In this document: positions 6,457 through 9,455 of the stretch, piece after piece | Layout of the letters: each line of letters begins with the position of its first letter | Position numbering within the stretch: the stretch's first letter is position 1 | Assembly: GCA_038209555.1 (NCBI GenBank) | Contig: JBBQXP010000101.1 | Location: 1-9,455 of the forward strand | Reading direction: 5' to 3' | Source: DASQGA01 sp038209555 | Lineage (GTDB): Bacteria; Actinomycetota; Thermoleophilia; Gaiellales; Gaiellaceae | Length of the DNA stretch: 9,455 nucleotides | The notes under the pieces: generated by a model | Databases searched by the model: none | What the model was told of the DNA's origin: nothing | What the model saw: only the letters and a program-made list of their open reading frames with translations | Made by a program: the position numbers and the translations under genes

Positions 6457-6475
6457 GGCGCGTAGGTGACGCGCC
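6457..6475 (-). terminator. Hairpin downstream of the protease gene
   Basis: GGCGCGT at 6457-6463 and ACGCGCC at 6469-6475 form a perfect 7-bp stem with a 5-nt loop, about 40 nt beyond the stop codon of the minus-strand protease gene. No U-tract follows. It is a plausible end for the FHA/protease transcript, possibly bidirectional. Confidence 0.4.
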
Positions 6476-6516
6476 TGGCGGGATCAACTACTCCGTCAGA
6501 ACTTCACCCACCGCGC

Positions 6517-8286
6517 TCAGGAGCACGCCTCGGCGAACTCTTCCGGCGGGCACGGTCCCGCATTCGCCCACCAGCGCCAGAGAGGCTTGGGCTTGTCTCC
6601 CAGGGCATAACTGAGGATGAGGAGACGATCATGCTTCCAAGCGAGCACAGCCTTTCCGTCCTTGTCGCGGAAGCAGAGGACGCGCCCGGCCACGCTCTTC
6701 TCTGCTCCAACCGTGTACGTACCCTCGCCTGCCGCGGCCTCGCCGCATCCGTCGTCGCCTTTCGCGCCGCCCTGGGGCTCGACGTGCTCCTCAAAGAGCT
6801 TCCAGTACTGGCCGGCGAAAGCATCGCGGGAAAGGAACAGCTCGTAGTAGACGGCGATCCCGCCGGGGCCCGCGCAGCCGACGCCGGCCGAGGCGGCCGC
6901 GAATAGGCCCTCGTTCACCTCCCGGCTACAGCTCTCGCTAAGGCCGGCGGGGAGCGTGGCGAGGATCGTCTCCTCGTCCGAGTTCGGGAACTCGCTCGGA
7001 TCGCTCGGTGTTTCCTCCCCAGTCGGCGGGACGCCAACAGTCGTCTCTGCCCGCCCAATGAGACGGAGAGGCGGGCCGGCGCGGGCCTCGACCACATACA
7101 CCCCTTCGGCGAGTGTTCCGTCATCGCCAAGCACCGCCTTCGGTAAGGGGGCGGAGCGACAATCGTTGTCAGCCTCCGGCTTCCAGGTGATAGCGCTCGT
7201 GACCGCCTGCTCGGGCTCGTCGGCGTCGCCCTGGTATCGCCAGACGAACTGCAGATCCTCGTCCTCGGTCATTGCACGCGCGAGGAAGACGGGAAAGAGC
7301 GCGGTCGTGCCGGAAGGGAAGCTCGCGCTCTCCGAGTAGCTCGGGCAGGTGCCGGGCGAGGGCGTCTCCGTCGTCCACCCCAGGGTTGTAAAGGTCTCTT
7401 TGCCTGTGCCGTCGACAACGGCTCGGCTCGTCCACTCCTCCCCGGCCTCGGCCGCCCGGATCACCGGCTTTACCAAGTTGATGGGGCGGATTCTCCCCTG
7501 CGTGCCGCCGAACCCCCCGCTCTCATTCTCGCGCCCATACACGAGTTGGGAGGGTATCCCGATCAAGCTCCCGCGCTCGTCCGCGGCGAGTCCGCCCGAG
7601 CTGCCCGGGGAAATCAGTGCGCTCGTCTTGATCCAACCACGCAAAATGTCAAGGATATCGTCGGGGGGGAACCCCGAAACGGACCCCCGGTCGGAATTGA
7701 TCGTCCCCTGCTCCCCCTCGCCCACCTCGGGGTAACCGAGGACACGGATCTCGTCGTCGTTCTCGAGCCGGTCGGAGTCGCCAAGAGCGACGGTCGGGAG
7801 CTCGAGCGTTGTCGGATCGACAGGTGCGCCGTCGAGGGTGCGATCGATCTGGAGGACCGCGACGTCGAGGTAGCCGTCGAGAGCAACGACACGCGCCCTG
7901 TAGGTCGGCTCTGCCGGCCTGTCTTCGTCGCCAGCGAAGAGCGAGACGACGAATCTCTCCGCCGCCCTACCCTCCCGGGGCCCGTAGCGCAGTGCGAGTC
8001 CGGGAGCAGTCGGATCAACCACGTGCGCGTTTGTAAGGATGAGTCCGTCCTCTCGAATGATCGAGCCCGAGCCGAATTCCTCTGGCTCCCCGTCTGCGCC
8101 CATCCGCTGGATGTGCACGGTCGCCCGCTCGAGCTCCTGCTGGTTGGGGCCCCTGGTCAGCACCCAGACGGAGCCGAAGCCGATCGCGAGGAGCGCTGCG
8201 GCGGCCAGCATTGTCCACCACGGCGAGCGCAAGATGATTCCGGGGCCAAAGCGGCGCCTTCCTGCCGCAACCGCTCTCTTCTTCAT
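6517..8286 (-). CDS. Membrane-anchored trypsin-like serine protease (S1C/HtrA-type catalytic domain)
   Basis: This is a 589-aa protein from the ATG at 8286, which overlaps the upstream FHA stop as ATGA; a GTG three codons earlier (8295) is an alternative. A basic N-terminus (KKRAVAAGRRR) precedes one transmembrane helix at about 26-43, so the body should lie outside the membrane. The protease domain shows the whole triad: His88 in LILTNAHVV, Asp141 in GYLDVAVLQID, and Ser230 in SPGSSGG, with GSGSII and GYPEVGEG as further trypsin-fold marks. I see no PDZ domain. The C-terminal 290 or so residues are unassigned and rich in paired Cys (CPSY, NDCRS, GVGC, DGCG, GPCPPEEF...ACS), suggesting a disulfide-stabilised extracellular or ligand-binding part. 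With the coupled FHA protein upstream, it may be activated by phosphothreonine signalling, which is an inference. Close alternatives are other HtrA-like or MarP-like proteases. Confidence 0.88.
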   Translation of the reverse strand: MKKRAVAAGRRRFGPGIILRSPWWTMLAAAALLAIGFGSVWVLTRGPNQQELERATVHIQRMGADGEPEEFGSGSIIREDGLILTNAHVVDPTAPGLALRYGPREGRAAERFVVSLFAGDEDRPAEPTYRARVVALDGYLDVAVLQIDRTLDGAPVDPTTLELPTVALGDSDRLENDDEIRVLGYPEVGEGEQGTINSDRGSVSGFPPDDILDILRGWIKTSALISPGSSGGLAADERGSLIGIPSQLVYGRENESGGFGGTQGRIRPINLVKPVIRAAEAGEEWTSRAVVDGTGKETFTTLGWTTETPSPGTCPSYSESASFPSGTTALFPVFLARAMTEDEDLQFVWRYQGDADEPEQAVTSAITWKPEADNDCRSAPLPKAVLGDDGTLAEGVYVVEARAGPPLRLIGRAETTVGVPPTGEETPSDPSEFPNSDEETILATLPAGLSESCSREVNEGLFAAASAGVGCAGPGGIAVYYELFLSRDAFAGQYWKLFEEHVEPQGGAKGDDGCGEAAAGEGTYTVGAEKSVAGRVLCFRDKDGKAVLAWKHDRLLILSYALGDKPKPLWRWWANAGPCPPEEFAEACS

Positions 8287-8549
8287 GATCCGCACCTAGA
8301 GAGCTCCTCGCCGCCCACGAGAGGGGTGACCCCCTGGATCTGCTTCCCATCGACGAAGGTGCCGTGGCTCGAGCCCAGGTCGCGCAGTCCAACCCCCTCG
8401 GGGAGCACCGTCAAAGGCGCGTGCCGGCCGGAGACCATAGGATCGGCGAGGGTGAGGTCGCACTCCTCTGTGCGCCCGACGACCAGCGACCCCACGCCCA
8501 CGTCATAAAGCCTGCTCTCGCCGTCCTCCGTAGTGATCTTCTGGCTCAT
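8283..8549 (-). CDS. FHA-domain protein, coupled to the protease
   Basis: This 88-aa protein is almost entirely one forkhead-associated domain, which binds phosphothreonine peptides. Visible marks are VVGRTEECDLTLADPMVSGR (about 23-42, with Gly25-Arg26 and Ser40 followed by His43) and LRDLGSSHGTFVDGK (55-69). Asp67 stands where many FHA domains have Asn. I chose the ATG at 8549 because the domain begins right after it and GAAGAGG lies upstream; the frame stays open to 8747 but that extension is Arg-rich and unlike protein. The C-terminus stops at GGEELSRCGS, a little short of the last beta strand of a typical FHA fold (usually continuing as IRIGDxxLxV), so the domain is minimal or slightly truncated. 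Its TGA overlaps the protease ATG, so the two are co-translated. FHA proteins usually act with Ser/Thr kinases; none is in view. Confidence 0.85.
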   Translation of the reverse strand: MSQKITTEDGESRLYDVGVGSLVVGRTEECDLTLADPMVSGRHAPLTVLPEGVGLRDLGSSHGTFVDGKQIQGVTPLVGGEELSRCGS

Positions 8550-8678
8550 CAGCCTCTTCGCCGCCGCCACCTCGCCGCCGGTGTCCCAGCGCGCCGGGGC
8601 CTGAGGCGGGGCAGAAGCCCGGCTGGCCGATCGGCTATGCAGGGCGCGGGTTCGACAACGTACGCAGACGCTGCAACG

Positions 8679-8708
8679 CCTTCTCCGGCCCGCATGAGCC
8701 GGAGAAGG
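8679..8708 (+). terminator. Perfect 11-bp hairpin
   Basis: CCTTCTCCGGC at 8679-8689 pairs with GCCGGAGAAGG at 8698-8708 around an 8-nt loop. It lies in the spacer between the FHA gene and the tRNA-Thr fragment. It could end a transcript coming from the right on the minus strand (for instance the tRNA side), or act as a leader structure 25 nt before the ribosome binding site at 8734 on the plus strand. No U-tract follows on either strand. Confidence 0.5.
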
Positions 8709-8748
8709 CTGGGGCGTAACCGCCGTCTTCGTTAAGGAGGGGATCAAA

Positions 8749-8838
8749 ATGTTCCCTCAGCGTTCTCTCGCGTGCCTGAAGAGGCAACAAAAATCGCCGG
8801 AAGTACGCGTTTTACAGGGTGTTCCTGAAGCCCTCTGA
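8749..8838 (+). CDS. Small 29-aa ORF with an ideal ribosome binding site
   Basis: AAGGAGG at 8734-8740, complementary to the 16S rRNA tail, sits 8 nt before an ATG that opens 29 codons (MFPQRSLACLKRQQKSPEVR and nine more) ending at TGA 8836-8838. I recognise no family. It is divergent from the FHA gene, preceded by an 11-bp hairpin, and its last codons overlap the acceptor end of the opposite-strand tRNA-Thr fragment. That overlap argues the frame could be the truncated front of a longer gene lost when the tRNA region was rearranged, or a fortuitous frame behind a good-looking site. The peptide is basic and not hydrophobic. Confidence 0.35.
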   Translation: MFPQRSLACLKRQQKSPEVRVLQGVPEAL

Positions 8839-8875
8839 CGGACTCGAACCGTCGACCCGCTCCTTACCATGGAGC
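8829..8875 (-). tRNA. 3' half of tRNA-Thr(GGT), 5' half missing
   Basis: Read on the minus strand, the anticodon arm is GCTCC-ATGGTAA-GGAGC (8875 to 8859), with anticodon GGT. It is followed by the variable loop GGGTC and a perfect T-arm GACGG-TTCGAGT-CCGTC (8853 to 8837), then the acceptor strand AGAGGGC (8836 to 8830) and a T discriminator. All three pieces are canonical for actinobacterial tRNA-Thr(GGT). Upstream on the same strand there is no D-arm and no matching 5' acceptor strand, so the gene is only a half. Such 3' tRNA halves are the usual core of attachment sites left by tyrosine-recombinase elements. With this orientation, the intact tRNA should be at the other end of an element extending to the right. 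Confidence 0.75.
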
Positions 8876-8918
8876 TCCGGATGAGGAGCGGGCGGGTAGG
8901 CGCGGGTGGTCGAGCTTG

Positions 8919-8938
8919 TGTTCCCTTCATGTTCCCTT
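8919..8938. repeat. Paired TGTTCCCTT direct repeat beside the tRNA fragment
   Basis: TGTTCCCTT occurs at 8919-8927 and 8930-8938 with an 11-bp (one helical turn) period. A further TGTTCCCT is at 8750-8757 on the other side of the tRNA half. Phased short repeats flanking a tRNA 3' half resemble integrase arm-type sites. Confidence 0.5.
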
Positions 8939-9394
8939 GGGAGGTGCGCTGGGACTGGCGTTGTAACCGACGGCACATCCGTCTTATCGGAACGCCCGTA
9001 CCGAGGATCCTCGATCGTTGTGGGGAAGAGTCTTTCAGGGCCATGTCAGTGAGCCTGTCGCGCTCGGACGCATCAAGGCGAACGCCGGTGGCCGCACCCA
9101 GCGAGCCGCGGGCGTTAGGCGACGACCGTGTCTTCAGTCGGCACGCACCGACGGTACAGTAACTACCTGTATCTTGTAAGGCAGCGGGGAGCCGCCTCGG
9201 TGGAGGTGCGCGCAGCGCCGGGCCTGTCGAGGCGCATTTCGCTTTCGAGTCGAGGCGGGAAAGAGCGAAGATCGCCATTTTTCGCGTCGACCCGTGTGAT
9301 CGTCGTTCCAGCACCCCCAAGCCACAAACTCGCATGAACAAAGAGCTCGGCGGCCGCCAACTTGATGTGAGAACCGGTGCTCCTTCCTGTCTAG
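8939..9394. other. Gene-free stretch right of the tRNA fragment
   Basis: I find no convincing gene. The longer open frames on both strands are Arg/Ser-rich and lack motifs or ribosome binding sites. If the tRNA half marks an element boundary, this is the terminal part of that element, where an integrase gene might be expected further right. Confidence 0.4.
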
Positions 9395-9414
9395 TGTCGT
9401 CTCAACAGACAACA
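9395..9414. promoter_or_regulatory. 8-bp inverted repeat immediately before an ATG
   Basis: TGTCGTCT at 9395-9402 and AGACAACA at 9407-9414 are inverted with 7 of 8 matches around CAAC, ending 1 nt before the ATG at 9416. It could be an operator or translation-blocking hairpin, or part of the terminal repeat of a mobile element (a TGT- tip is common in IS21-type ends). Confidence 0.45.
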
Positions 9415-9415
9415 A

Positions 9416-9455
9416 ATGAGCGTGAAAGAGCGGCTCGATATGAGGCGGCGTGAGG
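9416..9455 (+). CDS. Start of an ORF running off the right edge
   Basis: From the ATG at 9416 the frame reads MSVKERLDMRRRE and leaves the window after 13 codons. There is no clear Shine-Dalgarno sequence; the inverted repeat at 9395-9414 sits directly upstream. MSVKERLD is reminiscent of the opening of helix-turn-helix transposases, but 13 residues cannot establish it. The first base of the next codon is the last base of the window. Confidence 0.3.
   Translation, partial: MSVKERLDMRRRE

Larger units (their letters stand above)
6316..6516. other. Intergenic stretch with tRNA-like fragment and hairpin
   Basis: Between the methyltransferase-like tail and the protease stop I see no gene, only a tRNA-like arm at 6391-6440 and a 7-bp hairpin at 6457-6475. 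Confidence 0.5.

Noticed and set aside
7546..8508. A 320-codon plus-strand frame opposite the protease and FHA genes
   Set aside because: It has no recognisable domain and mirrors the codon structure of the clearly motif-bearing minus-strand genes.
8757..9341. A 194-codon minus-strand frame covering the tRNA-Thr fragment
   Set aside because: Part of it is simply the translated tRNA (SGSTVRVRQ-like), and the remainder has no motif, so it is not a credible protein.
1..9455. CRISPR array
   Set aside because: No regularly spaced, near-identical repeats of 25-40 bp with unique spacers are present.

Overview
The window looks like high-G+C actinobacterial DNA. Reading frames are strongly G/C-biased at the third codon position, GTG and TTG starts occur, and the families fit. 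A Thermoleophilia/Gaiella-type source is my inference from overall feel, not something proved here. The region is accessory in character: four or five convincing genes separated by long non-coding or decayed stretches that carry insertion-sequence, tRNA-fragment and repeat debris.

Layout. (1) 1-610, minus strand: the 5' part of an IS21-family istA transposase gene running off the left edge, with its outer transposase-binding repeats at about 554-598. (2) 610-1435: non-coding, with a 28-bp direct repeat. (3) 1436-3193, plus: a secreted 585-aa sialidase-like (BNR/Asp-box) beta-propeller protein, followed by a strong hairpin. (4) 3194-4089: no intact gene; short tandem repeats and a decayed minus-strand coding remnant. 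(5) 4090-5821, plus: a very G+C-rich slice of a thiamine salvage operon. It consists of thiD lacking its N-terminal part, an intact thiM, and thiE cut after about 80 residues, joined by 4-bp overlaps. (6) 5740-6315: a short stretch resembling the N-terminus of a site-specific DNA methyltransferase, an orphan 126-aa ORF, and a possible C-terminal tail of such an enzyme. (7) 6316-6516: a tRNA-like T-arm fragment and a hairpin. (8) 6517-8549, minus: an FHA-domain protein overlapping by 4 bp with a membrane-anchored trypsin-like (S1C/HtrA-type) serine protease. (9) 8550-9455: a hairpin, a 29-codon ORF with a perfect Shine-Dalgarno sequence, the 3' half of a tRNA-Thr(GGT) on the minus strand flanked by TGTTCCCT repeats, and an inverted repeat just before the start of a new ORF that leaves the window.

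How it fits together. The FHA/protease pair is a compact, translationally coupled unit that reads like a phosphothreonine-responsive extracytoplasmic protease module. ThiM is the only complete thiamine gene: it phosphorylates hydroxyethylthiazole, but its partners ThiD and ThiE are both broken here, so the block is probably a relic or transplanted piece. The split tRNA-Thr, arm-like repeats, IS21 end, methyltransferase debris and two truncated thi genes point to repeated integration and deletion. A chimeric assembly join at about 4090 or 5735 cannot be excluded from sequence alone.
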